Shown piece after piece: positions 44,329 through 52,988 of a stretch of 64,000 nt of DNA (position 1 is its first letter; every line of letters begins with the position of its first letter). The notes below the pieces were generated by a model. That model saw only the letters and a list, made by a program, of their open reading frames with translations. It had not been told where the DNA came from and searched no databases. The stretch spans positions 31,316 to 95,315 of the forward strand of contig JABSSD010000004.1 in NCBI GenBank assembly GCA_013214575.1, in the 5' to 3' direction. The translations under genes and the position numbers were made by a program. The stretch comes from Paracoccaceae bacterium (GTDB taxonomy: Bacteria > Pseudomonadota > Alphaproteobacteria > Rhodobacterales > Rhodobacteraceae).

Positions 44329-45210
44329 ATGAGCAAGAACCAAGTTGTGTTACTGGGCACCAAAGGTGGGCCGGCCATCCGACCCGGCACCCGGATGCCC
44401 ACTGCAATTCTGGTCCAGATGGATGGGCAGACAATTCTGGTGGATGCCGGTCTTGGGGTGTCGCGCGGGCTCTGCGACGCCGGTGTTGCGCTGACCGATC
44501 TGGATGCCATCGTGATCACCCATCTGCATTCCGACCACTACCTGGAGCTGGGGCCGCTGCTGCACACCGCCTGGACCGCAGGATTGGCCCGCCCGGTGCC
44601 GGTCATCGGTCCCAAGGGGTTGGATGCCTATTGGACCGGCTTCCAACAATCGATGGCGTTCGACATCTCCCTGCGTCTGCGTGATGAGGGTCGCCCTGAC
44701 TTTGCGCCTCTGGCCGATATTCAGGTGATAGAACCGGGGCAGAGGCCGCTGGGACCGCTGACTATGCAGGTGATCCGCAACGCCCATCCGCCGATCACCG
44801 ACAGCTTTGCCCTGCGCCTGACCGGCAAGCAGCACAGCGTCGTTCTGTCCGGGGACACCGCGCCGATCGCTGAAATGGCTGATTTCGCCAAAGGCGCTGA
44901 CCTGCTGGTGCATGAGGCCATGTTGTCGGCTGGCATCGACGCGCTCTGTGCCCGGGTTGGCAATGGCGATGACCGCTTGCGCCACCACCTGCTGCGCTCG
45001 CACAGCCCCGCCGACCAGGTGGGCCGCATTGCCAGCCAGGCCGGCGTGAAACGTCTCGCCCTGAACCACCTCGTCCCCTGTGACGACCCCGATTTCACTG
45101 AAACAGACTGGCAGACCGAAACCTGCCGCGAATGGTCGGGCCCGCTGTTTATCGGAACCGACGGGCTGACCATTTCCCTCGACCAAAAGGAATCCCCCAC
45201 ATGTCTTTGA
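44329..45210 (+). CDS. MBL-fold metal-dependent hydrolase
   Basis: The 293-residue metallo-beta-lactamase-fold protein has the full metal motif IVITHLHSDHYLELGPLLH near residue 62 and SGDTAP near residue 183. It resembles the ribonuclease Z / arylsulfatase branch, but no RNA-handling domain is seen. The start at 44329 has AAAGGA 6 nt upstream; an ATG two codons earlier is also possible. It overlaps fahA by 10 bp. Its job in the homogentisate operon is unknown; it could hydrolyse an ester or lactone side product. Confidence 0.86.
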   Translation: MSKNQVVLLGTKGGPAIRPGTRMPTAILVQMDGQTILVDAGLGVSRGLCDAGVALTDLDAIVITHLHSDHYLELGPLLHTAWTAGLARPVPVIGPKGLDAYWTGFQQSMAFDISLRLRDEGRPDFAPLADIQVIEPGQRPLGPLTMQVIRNAHPPITDSFALRLTGKQHSVVLSGDTAPIAEMADFAKGADLLVHEAMLSAGIDALCARVGNGDDRLRHHLLRSHSPADQVGRIASQAGVKRLALNHLVPCDDPDFTETDWQTETCREWSGPLFIGTDGLTISLDQKESPTCL

Positions 45211-46454
45211 TGAAAAGCTGGGTCGCTTCGGCCAATGACGCCGCCCATCCGTTTCCGCTGAACAACCTGCCCTACGGCGTATTTTCCACTGCCGACGGCG
45301 AACCACGCTGTGGTGTTGCCATTGGCGACATGATCCTGGACATGCAGGCCGCCGAGGAAACGGGCCTGATCGTGCTGACCGACGATCCGCTGTTTGATGT
45401 GCCGTTCTGGAACGCCCTGATGGAGGAAGGCCCCGCGGTCTGGGCCGCCCTGCGAGAACGGCTGGTGGCGCTGCTGGGCAAGGGATCTGCCGAGCAAGCC
45501 GCCGTGGAAGTGCTGCTGGTGCCAATGGCCGATGCCGATCTGCACCTGCCGCTTGCGGTCAGCGAATACACCGATTTCTACGCCGGCATGCAGCACGCCA
45601 AGAACATGGGCGCCATCCTGCGCGGATCACCCGATCTGCCCGCCAACTGGCTGCACATCCCCATCGGCTACAACGGCCGCGCCTCGTCCGTAGTGGTCTC
45701 GGGCACCGAGATTCACCGCCCCAATGGCCAGACCAAGGCCCCCGATGCCGAGATGCCCTCGTTCGGGCCCAGCAAGCGACTGGATATCGAGCTGGAGATG
45801 GGCGCGATTGTTGGCACCGGCAATGAGCTGGGCCAGCCAATCACCGTCGACCAGGCCGATGCGATGATCTTTGGCTATGTGCTGCTCAACGACTGGTCGG
45901 CGCGCGACATTCAGGGCTGGGAATACCAGCCGCTGGGCCCGTTCCAGGGCAAGGCCTTTGGCACCTCGATCTCGCCGTGGATCGTCACCTCGGCGGCGCT
46001 GGACCAGTTCCGCACCCCAACCCCGCCGCGTGAGAAAGAACTGCTGCCCTATCTGCACGGCTCCAAGGACGGGTTGTTTGATATCGAGCTTGAAGTGCTG
46101 ATGCAGCCCGAGGGCGCCGACAAAGCCACCTCGCTGTCCAAGACCAACTATAGCCGCATGTATTATTCAGCCGCCGAACAGCTGTGCCACCACGCCAGTG
46201 GCGGCTGCGAGATGAACGTGGGCGATCTGCTGGGCTCGGGCACCATCTCTGGACCTGACCGCTCTGAATTCGGCTCGCTGATGGAGCTGAGCTGGGCCGG
46301 CCGCGAGCCCTTCACCCTGGACACCGGCGAGACCCGTGGCTTCATCGAGAACGGTGATACCCTGACCCTGCGTGGCAATGCCCGTGGCAAAGGCTTCACC
46401 ATCGGTTTTGGCGACTGCAGCGGCAAAATCCTGCCCGCGAAAACCTGGGGCTAA
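45201..46454 (+). CDS. fahA: Fumarylacetoacetase
   Basis: The last enzyme of tyrosine breakdown splits fumarylacetoacetate into fumarate and acetoacetate. The 417-residue protein has EYTDFYAGMQHAKNMGAIL near residue 116 (catalytic His and metal Asp), IELEMGAIVGTGNELG near residue 196 (metal Glu pair), and LNDWSARDIQGWEYQPLGPF near 230. The start at 45201 lies inside the MBL gene, with AAAAGGAA upstream. Confidence 0.97.
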   Translation: MSLMKSWVASANDAAHPFPLNNLPYGVFSTADGEPRCGVAIGDMILDMQAAEETGLIVLTDDPLFDVPFWNALMEEGPAVWAALRERLVALLGKGSAEQAAVEVLLVPMADADLHLPLAVSEYTDFYAGMQHAKNMGAILRGSPDLPANWLHIPIGYNGRASSVVVSGTEIHRPNGQTKAPDAEMPSFGPSKRLDIELEMGAIVGTGNELGQPITVDQADAMIFGYVLLNDWSARDIQGWEYQPLGPFQGKAFGTSISPWIVTSAALDQFRTPTPPREKELLPYLHGSKDGLFDIELEVLMQPEGADKATSLSKTNYSRMYYSAAEQLCHHASGGCEMNVGDLLGSGTISGPDRSEFGSLMELSWAGREPFTLDTGETRGFIENGDTLTLRGNARGKGFTIGFGDCSGKILPAKTWG

Positions 46455-46457
46455 ATC

Positions 46458-46817
46458 ATGACGCTCGCGCTTGACCATATCCAGATTGCGATCCCCAAAG
46501 GAGGCGAGGATCAATGCCGCGCCTTTTGGGGAGAGTTGGTTGGCCTGTGCGAGATCGCCAAACCAAAAGCCCTGCAAGCGCGTGGCGGACTTTGGTATGC
46601 GCTGGCTGGAGCCGAGTTGCACCTTGGCGTCGAACAGCCATTTACTGCAGCACTGAAAGCCCATCCTGGCTTTTGCACCACCGACATAACCGCGCTTGCT
46701 GCGCGGCTTGAAACCGCAGGTCACGCGCTGACCTGGGACACCGCAATTAAGGGGCGAGAACGGTTCTTTACCAAAGATCCGTTCGGCAACCGATTGGAAT
46801 TCCTGCAAGAAAACTAA
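46458..46817 (+). CDS. VOC-family protein (glyoxalase-like)
   Basis: The 119-residue protein has the vicinal-oxygen-chelate fold: LALDHIQIAIPKGGEDQCRA (first metal His) and a final EFLQEN segment with the Glu ligand (DPFGNRLEFLQ). Only one to two metal ligands are plain. It follows fahA by 3 bp and should be cotranscribed. Relatives are annotated as glyoxalases or extradiol-type proteins; a specific role is not known. Confidence 0.82.
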   Translation: MTLALDHIQIAIPKGGEDQCRAFWGELVGLCEIAKPKALQARGGLWYALAGAELHLGVEQPFTAALKAHPGFCTTDITALAARLETAGHALTWDTAIKGRERFFTKDPFGNRLEFLQEN

Positions 46818-46896
46818 CCGGCTTCTTCTTTGAGAAAATACTCCCGCCGGAGGCTCCCAAACCCTCCACTGGCGCTGACACATAAGGACTAATACC

Positions 46897-47847
46897 ATGG
46901 CCAAAGCATTCGCGTCCCAAGGGGACATGTCGGAAAAGAAAATCACCTTTGATGAAATCGGCAAGGACATCTATGCCTTCACCGCCGAGGGCGACCCAAA
47001 CTCGGGCGTTATCATCGGCGACGAGAGCGTGATGATCATCGAGGCGCAGGCCACCCCACGGCTGGCCAACAAGGTCATCGACTGTGTGCGCTCGGTCACC
47101 GACAAGCCGATCAGCCACGTGGTGCTGACCCATTATCACGCGGTGCGGGTGCTGGGCGCTTCGGCCTTTGGTGCCGAACAGATCATCATGGGTGACAAGG
47201 CCCGCGCCATGGTGGTGGAACGTGGACAAGAAGACTGGGACAGCGAATTCCAGCGCTTCCCGCGGCTGTTTGAGGGCCATGAGAGCATTCCCGGCCTGAC
47301 CTATCCCACCACCACCTTCAGCGAAGACATGACCGTCTATCTGGGCAACCGCCGCATCGACTTGATGCATCTGGGCCGCGCCCATACGGCAGGGGATATC
47401 GTTATCCATGTGCCGGATGAAAACGTCATGTTCACCGGCGATATCGTCGAATACCACTCGGCCTGCTATTGCGGCGACGGACATTTCAGCGATTGGGGTG
47501 ATACCCTGGACGCGATCTCATCCTTTGACGTCGACGCCATTGCGCCGGGTCGCGGCGATGCGCTGATCGGCAAGGACATGGTCTCTGCCGCGATTGAAAA
47601 CACCCGTGATTTTGTCGAGTCCACCTATCGCCCCGCCGCCAAAGTTGCAGCGCGCAATGGCACCCTGAAAGAAGCCTGGGACGCGGTGCGCGCGGAATGT
47701 GATCCCAAATTCAAGGATTACGCCATCTACGAGCACTGCCTGCCCTTCAACGTCGCCCGCGCCTTTGACGAGGCCCGCGGCATCGACAACCCCCGCATCT
47801 GGACCGCCCAGCGTGACATCGAAATGTGGGACGCCTTGCAGGGCTAA
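46897..47847 (+). CDS. MBL-fold protein with altered metal-binding site
   Basis: The 316-residue protein has a metallo-beta-lactamase fold (GVIIGDESVMIIEAQATP, GRAHTAGD near residue 158, MFTGDIVEYHS near 174). The main motif is HYHAVRVLGA rather than HxHxDHxGG: the Asp and third His are lost. The last His of the usual PGHG is Arg (APGRGDAL). His71, His73, His161 and Asp177 could still hold one metal. AAGGA precedes the ATG. The group is conserved in aromatic clusters of roseobacters; its role is unknown. Confidence 0.85.
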   Translation: MAKAFASQGDMSEKKITFDEIGKDIYAFTAEGDPNSGVIIGDESVMIIEAQATPRLANKVIDCVRSVTDKPISHVVLTHYHAVRVLGASAFGAEQIIMGDKARAMVVERGQEDWDSEFQRFPRLFEGHESIPGLTYPTTTFSEDMTVYLGNRRIDLMHLGRAHTAGDIVIHVPDENVMFTGDIVEYHSACYCGDGHFSDWGDTLDAISSFDVDAIAPGRGDALIGKDMVSAAIENTRDFVESTYRPAAKVAARNGTLKEAWDAVRAECDPKFKDYAIYEHCLPFNVARAFDEARGIDNPRIWTAQRDIEMWDALQG

Positions 47848-47998
47848 AACAAAGGGCGCTTTTTCAACGCCTGGCTGCGGCTGGACCTTTGCGGGGGTCG
47901 GCCGCAGCAAAGCCCCGAAAAAACCAATGCAACAGGCAGTGGGCGTTGATCCAGATCGTGTCGTCCTAGCCTGAATAATGTGAAAATAAGCAAATACT

Positions 47999-48018
47999 CC
48001 CGGCGACCTGTCGCCGGG
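47999..48018. terminator. Hairpin before the flavin monooxygenase gene
   Basis: Arms CCCGGCGAC and GTCGCCGGG are separated by only CT. It lies in the 219-bp gap between 46897-47847 and 48067-49677, so the mha-like pair may have its own promoter downstream of it or be read through. Confidence 0.6.
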
Positions 48019-48066
48019 AACCGGTGAAACTGTGCCCTGCGCACACTCATCTTGGGAGGAGACCAG

Positions 48067-49677
48067 ATGAAGAAGATTTTTGAAGTCCCTATGTACCCCT
48101 ACGCCCGCCATGCGGATCAGGATGCCGCCGCACCTGTGCGCCATAAGGTCATTGTGATAGGCGCCGGCCCGGTTGGTCTGGGCGCTGCCATTGACCTGGC
48201 CCAACAGGGCGTTGAGGTTGTGGTGCTGGATGACAATGACAAGGTGAGCTTTGGCTCGCGGGCCATTTGTTTTGCCAAACGGCCGCTGGAAATCCTTGAC
48301 CGGCTGGGATGTGGCACCCCGATGGTCGACAAAGGTGTGCAGTGGAATGTCGGCAAGGTGTTCTTTGATGAGCGCCCGGTCTATGACTTTAATCTGCTGT
48401 CGGAAGACGGCCACCAGTTCCCCGCCTTCATCAATCTTCAGCAATATTATTTTGAGGAATACATGGTGAACCGAGTCCGCGAAATGCAGGCCGAAGGCAT
48501 GCCGATCGAGATCCGCGGCCGCAACAAGGTCTCAGCCATTGGCACCCACCCGGACCATGTCACTCTTGAGATCGACACCCCCGAAGGCTCGTATAATCTT
48601 GAGGCCGACTGGCTGATTGCCTGTGATGGCGCCGGATCTCCGGCGCGGACCATGCTAGGCAAGGATTTTGTCGGCCGGGTGTTTGAGGACAACTTCCTGA
48701 TCGCCGATGTGGTGATGGAAGCCGATTTCCCCACCGAGCGCTGGTTCTGGTTTGATCCGCCCTTCAACAAGGGCCAGTCTGCCCTGCTGCACAAGCAGCC
48801 CGATAACGTCTGGCGCATTGACCTGCAACTGGGCTGGGATATTGACAAGGAGCGCGAAAAGCGTCCCGAGAACGTCATTCCGCGCCTAAAAGCAATGCTC
48901 GGCGATGATGTGGAGTTTGAGCTGGAGTGGGTCTCTATCTATACCTTCCAGTGTCGCCGCATGGAGCAGTTCCGTCATGACCGGGTGTTGTTTGCCGGCG
49001 ATGCGGCGCATCAGGTCAGCCCCTTTGGCGCCCGTGGGGCCAATTCAGGCCTGCAGGATACCGACAACCTGGGCTGGAAGCTGAAGCTGGTGATTGATGG
49101 CAAGGCCCCCGAAAGCCTGCTGGACAGCTATGATACTGAGCGGGTTTACGGGGCTGATGAGAACATCCTGAACTCTAGCCGCTCCACCGATTTCATCACC
49201 CCGAAGTCGGACATGTCGCGCCTGTTGCGCGATGCGGTGCTGGATCTGTCCGAGCATCATGAATTTGCCCGCCCACTGGTCAACTCGGGGCGGCTGTCGG
49301 TGCCCTGCACCTATGACGGCTCAACTCTGAACTCGGCCGATGCGCTGAGTGGCCCGGACCGCACAAGGCCCGGATCGGCCTGCCCGGATGTGCTGCTGGG
49401 AGATGGCTATCTGCTGCCGAAACTGGCGGGCAGGTTCACCCTGCTGACCATTGACGCGGAGGCCCCCGAGGTGATCGAGGAGGCTGGTATCACCGTCACC
49501 CGACTGGCGCTGTCGGTCAAGGACGACAAGTCCCTGGCCTTGAAACAGCGCTATTTGGGGGATTGCGAAACTGGCGTCTATTTGATCCGTCCGGATCAGC
49601 ATGTCGCCGCCCGACGCCCCAGTTTTGATGAAAACCAGTTCCGCGCCGCCATCCGCCGCGCCACAGGCCAGGAGTAG
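48067..49677 (+). CDS. FAD-dependent monooxygenase, MhaA-like
   Basis: The 536-residue flavoprotein hydroxylase has the Rossmann motif KVIVIGAGPVGLGAAIDLAQ near residue 25 and the second FAD motif RVLFAGDAAHQVSPFGARGA near residue 310. The latter belongs to the PheA/MhpA group of aromatic hydroxylases. It is followed 4 bp later by a 69-residue DUF2783 gene. The same pairing, a 60-kDa flavoprotein and a small coupling protein, is known for 3-hydroxyphenylacetate 6-hydroxylase (MhaAB) of Pseudomonas putida, which makes homogentisate. The operon context fits this. The start at 48067 follows GGGAGGAG. Function inferred from pairing and context. Confidence 0.88.
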   Translation: MKKIFEVPMYPYARHADQDAAAPVRHKVIVIGAGPVGLGAAIDLAQQGVEVVVLDDNDKVSFGSRAICFAKRPLEILDRLGCGTPMVDKGVQWNVGKVFFDERPVYDFNLLSEDGHQFPAFINLQQYYFEEYMVNRVREMQAEGMPIEIRGRNKVSAIGTHPDHVTLEIDTPEGSYNLEADWLIACDGAGSPARTMLGKDFVGRVFEDNFLIADVVMEADFPTERWFWFDPPFNKGQSALLHKQPDNVWRIDLQLGWDIDKEREKRPENVIPRLKAMLGDDVEFELEWVSIYTFQCRRMEQFRHDRVLFAGDAAHQVSPFGARGANSGLQDTDNLGWKLKLVIDGKAPESLLDSYDTERVYGADENILNSSRSTDFITPKSDMSRLLRDAVLDLSEHHEFARPLVNSGRLSVPCTYDGSTLNSADALSGPDRTRPGSACPDVLLGDGYLLPKLAGRFTLLTIDAEAPEVIEEAGITVTRLALSVKDDKSLALKQRYLGDCETGVYLIRPDQHVAARRPSFDENQFRAAIRRATGQE

Positions 49678-49681
49678 CCCA

Positions 49682-49891
49682 ATGTCCGACCAACTGATCC
49701 TGACCCCGAACATCAACGGTGGTGATGACTTTTACGCCGAGTTGCTGGCCACCCACGAGGGTCTCAGCAAGCCACAAAGCGATGCGCTGAACGCCCGGCT
49801 GGTGCTGGTGCTGGCCAACCATGTCGGCAACCGCGCAATTTTGACCCAGGCGCTGGCTGCCGCCGCTTTGACCCAAACCCCGGAGGAATAA
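49682..49891 (+). CDS. DUF2783 protein, probable MhaB-like coupling protein
   Basis: The 69-residue protein starts MSDQLILTPNINGGDDFYAE. It has no cofactor motif. It is sandwiched 4 bp after the flavin monooxygenase gene and 4 bp before a VOC gene. A small coupling partner of about this size is known for 3-hydroxyphenylacetate 6-hydroxylase; this protein is the natural candidate. The family name is from memory; the coupling role is inferred. Confidence 0.8.
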   Translation: MSDQLILTPNINGGDDFYAELLATHEGLSKPQSDALNARLVLVLANHVGNRAILTQALAAAALTQTPEE

Positions 49892-49895
49892 CGAC

Positions 49896-50438
49896 ATGAA
49901 AATCGAACAGATCCACCACGTTGCCTATCGCTGTAAGGACGCCAAGCAGACCGTGGAATGGTACAATACCATGCTGAAGATGGATTTTGTGCTGGCCATT
50001 GCCGAGGATCATGTGCCCTCAACCCACGAGCCGGACCCCTACATGCATGTCTTTATGGATGCGGGTAACGGCAACGTGCTGGCGTTCTTTGAGCTGCCAA
50101 CCAAGCCGGAAATGGGCCGTGACCCAAACACTCCGATCTGGGTGCAGCATATCGCCTTCAAGGTCAAAGACCGCGACACGCTGCTGGAGTTCAGGGACCA
50201 TCTTGTGAGCAATGGTGTCGAGGTTCTGGGCGTCACCGACCACTCGATCTTCCACTCGATCTATTTCTTTGATCCCAATGGTCACCGGGTTGAGCTGGCC
50301 TGTGCCGATCCAAAGGAAGAGGCGATGCTGGCCAAGCTGGACGCGGTCAAGTGGGATATGCTGGAGGAATGGTCGAAGACCAAAAAGGCACCCAAACACG
50401 CCGAGTGGATGCACTCAAAAGAGCTCAGTGACATATAG
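49896..50438 (+). CDS. VOC-family dioxygenase-like protein
   Basis: The 180-residue protein has the metal-site His in MKIEQIHHVAYRCKDAKQTV, a second His in WVQHIAFKVKDR near residue 85, and a Glu in DPNGHRVELACADP near 132, a full 2-His-1-Glu set as in extradiol-type dioxygenases or glyoxalases. GGAGGAA precedes the ATG. Position in the homogentisate operon suggests an aromatic or alpha-keto acid substrate. Confidence 0.88.
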   Translation: MKIEQIHHVAYRCKDAKQTVEWYNTMLKMDFVLAIAEDHVPSTHEPDPYMHVFMDAGNGNVLAFFELPTKPEMGRDPNTPIWVQHIAFKVKDRDTLLEFRDHLVSNGVEVLGVTDHSIFHSIYFFDPNGHRVELACADPKEEAMLAKLDAVKWDMLEEWSKTKKAPKHAEWMHSKELSDI

Positions 50439-50448
50439 GCTGGACAGT

Positions 50449-50472
50449 GGTGCGTGCAAGCACGCACCCTAC
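50449..50472 (-). repeat. Dispersed 24-nt palindromic repeat, copy 5
   Basis: The complement of the 23363/36321 type, with one base changed (GGTGCGTGCAAGCACGCACC core). It lies in the 69-bp gap between the VOC gene and maiA. Confidence 0.85.
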
Positions 50473-50507
50473 ACTGACTAAAGAGCACACCGGGTGGAGG
50501 ATAAGGC

Positions 50508-51146
50508 ATGAGTGAGACAGTTCTGTATGATTATTGGCGGTCCTCCGCCAGCTATAGGCTGCGCATTGCGCTGAACCTGGCCGGCATCCCCTATCGGGCG
50601 GTCTCGGTTGATCTGGTCAAGGGTGAGCAGCGATCTGGCGCCCATCTGGCGCGCAATCCGCAAGGACTGGTGCCGGTGCTGGAAATCGACGGCTTGCAGC
50701 TGACACAATCCCTGGCGATCCTCGACTATCTGGATCAAACCCGCCAGTTGGGGTTGCTGCCCAAAGACCCCGCGTTGCGGGTGCAGGCGCAGGCGCTGGC
50801 GCAGTGCATCGCGGTGGATCTGCATCCGGTGTGCAACCTGCAGGTGGTTGCCTATGCGGCCTCTATCGCTGCTGATCCGTCGGCGGCGCGTGAGGCCTGG
50901 ATGGCGCGGTTCATCCGGCCCGGGCTTGAGGCCTTTGAGAGCCTGCTTGGTGCGTTTGAGCCGCAACCCTATTGCACCGGCGCGGCACCGGGGCTGGCTG
51001 ACATCTGCCTGATGCCACAGCTGTATAACGCCCGGCGCTGGAGGGTTGATTTTGCCGATCTGCCCCGGCTGGTGGCGGTTGAGGCGGCTTGCGCGCGACA
51101 TCCGGCCTTTGCTGCGGCGCAGCCGGATGCGGTGCACAGCGCATAG
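50508..51146 (+). CDS. maiA: Maleylacetoacetate isomerase (zeta-class GST)
   Basis: The enzyme isomerises maleylacetoacetate, the HmgA product, to fumarylacetoacetate for FahA, using glutathione. The 212-residue protein has the zeta signature YDYWRSSASYRLRIALNLAG near residue 7; a Cys usual in SSCS is Ala here, but the catalytic Ser is kept. NPQGLVPVLEIDG and LDYLDQT follow. It is the last gene of the plus-strand operon. Confidence 0.95.
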   Translation: MSETVLYDYWRSSASYRLRIALNLAGIPYRAVSVDLVKGEQRSGAHLARNPQGLVPVLEIDGLQLTQSLAILDYLDQTRQLGLLPKDPALRVQAQALAQCIAVDLHPVCNLQVVAYAASIAADPSAAREAWMARFIRPGLEAFESLLGAFEPQPYCTGAAPGLADICLMPQLYNARRWRVDFADLPRLVAVEAACARHPAFAAAQPDAVHSA

Positions 51147-51216
51147 CAGCGCCTGAACGGAGCGGCGGCAAGCGCCGCTTTGGGCGCTTGCGCGGTGGTG
51201 TTTCAATCGGCGCGCG

Positions 51217-52839
51217 TCAGATGCGCATGCGCGGCACGTCGTGTGGATCAAGCCGCAGCTCGATCAGCACCGGGCCTTTGCGGGTTCCCAGCGCCGCAAG
51301 GGCGGCCTCCAGCTCCTCACTGCTGCGGACCTCAAACCCCTGACCGCCAAGCGCGGTGGCAATTCCGGCGAATGAGGGCCAGTGGAATTCGGTCAGGCTG
51401 GGATCCATCTTGCGATCGAGAAACTGGATATGTTCGGCGCCGTAAGCGGAATCATTGGCGACGATAACAATCAGGTCCAGCCCAAGGCGCACCGCTGTGT
51501 TGAACTCGTTGATGCCGCCCATCATGAAGCCTCCGTCGCCGCTGAACAGCACCACCGGCCGGTCCGGCGCCGCCAGTCCGGCGCCGATGGCCTCTTGCAG
51601 GCCAAGCCCGATGGAGCCGAAATTCGCGGTCACCACAAAGCTCTGTGGATCGGGGGCCGAGATGCGGCACCAGACTTCGGTCATGAAGCGGCCACCGTCG
51701 GTGACCAGCACCCGGTCCTTTGGCAGCGCCTGTTCCAGCCGTTCCAGCGCCTGGACATAGTTCACACAGCCCGCGGCCGTTTTGTCCGAGCCGGTGGGAT
51801 GGGTGGTCAGCGTTTCGATGTTCAGCTCGCGGGTAAAGCCGCTGGCGGGGATCTCGGCCTCGTCCAGCCAATACAGAATAGTCTCGGCGGTCAGCCCCGC
51901 ATCGGCCACCAGCGCCGCGTCAGGGTGCAAGCCACCACCGATGGCGGTGGGTTCGATATCCACCTGCACGATCCGCTTGTCCTTCATCAACTTGCCACGG
52001 TCGGTGGTGAAATCATGCAGCGCGGTGCCGAAACAGACGATGCAATCGGACTGGGCGATCAGGTCATAGGCGGCGGGGGTCGACAGGGTGCCAAAGATAT
52101 CAATGTTATAGGGATGGTCCTTGAACAGGCCCTTGGCCTTGAGCGTTGTGGCCAGCGGCGCCTCGAGCCGGTCGGCCAGCCGGATCAACTGATCCCGCGC
52201 CGCCACTGCACCGCCGCCGGCCAGGATCAGTGGACGGCGCGCCGAGGCGATCATGCCGATGGCCTCGTCCAGAATGTCGCCCTGGGCCACCCCACCCGGC
52301 GCGGTGAACACGTCGAGCACCTGGGTCTTGTGGTTGGCCTCTTCCCACATGAAGTCAGCCGGCATGTTGAGCACGATGGGGCGGCGTTCGACCTGCGCCC
52401 GGTAGAAGGCGCGGGCGACATCCATGCCAACCGTCTCGGGGGCGCGCAGCTGAACAAACCCGGCGCCCGAGGCCTTGACCAACTCGCGCTGGTCAATTCC
52501 CTGCAGGTGACGCGGGTTGGCCACCGGGGTGTCGCCAGCCAGCAGAACCATGGGAATATGACCGCGCGCGCCTTCGGTCAGGGCGGTGATGCAATTGGTC
52601 AGGGCGGGGCCGTGGGTCACCGTCGCCACCCCGACCCGGCCTGAGACCTGGGCATAGGCCAGCGCCATCAGCACCGAGCTGCCCTCATGCGCAGCCGGAA
52701 CAAACCGCCCATTGCAGTCGCGCACAAAGCTGTCCACCATGAATAGGTTGGCGTCGCCCATCAGCCCAAACATCGTATCGACGCCGTGGTCGCTGACCGC
52801 TTCGGCCAGTGTTTGATAGACATGCATCTTGCTACTCAT
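51217..52839 (-). CDS. Thiamine-diphosphate-dependent enzyme, acetolactate synthase-like
   Basis: The 540-residue protein has all three ThDP-enzyme domains. The N-terminal catalytic Glu is in PAAHEGSSVLMALAYAQ near residue 51. The central domain starts about residue 190, and the ThDP/Mg motif is in LFSGDGGFMMGGINEFNTAV near residue 425. FAD contacts of true acetolactate synthases are not clear. Relatives decarboxylate 2-oxo acids; arylpyruvates would fit the neighbouring aromatic operon but this is a guess. AGGAG lies 9 nt before the ATG. It is convergent with maiA. Confidence 0.88.
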   Translation of the reverse strand: MSSKMHVYQTLAEAVSDHGVDTMFGLMGDANLFMVDSFVRDCNGRFVPAAHEGSSVLMALAYAQVSGRVGVATVTHGPALTNCITALTEGARGHIPMVLLAGDTPVANPRHLQGIDQRELVKASGAGFVQLRAPETVGMDVARAFYRAQVERRPIVLNMPADFMWEEANHKTQVLDVFTAPGGVAQGDILDEAIGMIASARRPLILAGGGAVAARDQLIRLADRLEAPLATTLKAKGLFKDHPYNIDIFGTLSTPAAYDLIAQSDCIVCFGTALHDFTTDRGKLMKDKRIVQVDIEPTAIGGGLHPDAALVADAGLTAETILYWLDEAEIPASGFTRELNIETLTTHPTGSDKTAAGCVNYVQALERLEQALPKDRVLVTDGGRFMTEVWCRISAPDPQSFVVTANFGSIGLGLQEAIGAGLAAPDRPVVLFSGDGGFMMGGINEFNTAVRLGLDLIVIVANDSAYGAEHIQFLDRKMDPSLTEFHWPSFAGIATALGGQGFEVRSSEELEAALAALGTRKGPVLIELRLDPHDVPRMRI

Positions 52840-52988
52840 CGGTATTTTCTCCTGTCACGTTTCCATCCCTGATAGCGGAAAACCCATGCGCACAATGCGC
52901 AAACTGGGGACGTGCAGATGAAAATATGCGGGAGATCACGCGCAAAGCCCGCCCTAATGCGCGAATCCCGCATCAGGGCAGATAAGCG

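Noticed and set aside
44350..45525. Long minus-strand open frame opposite the MBL and fahA genes
   Set aside because: Sense strand has firm motifs of two known enzymes; the antisense protein is Arg/Pro-rich with no family features.
47518..48444. Minus-strand open frame across the MBL and monooxygenase genes
   Set aside because: It crosses two supported sense genes and the gap between them, with no recognisable domain.
51382..52644. Plus-strand open frame opposite the ThDP enzyme gene
   Set aside because: Shadow of a well-supported gene; no start signal or motif.
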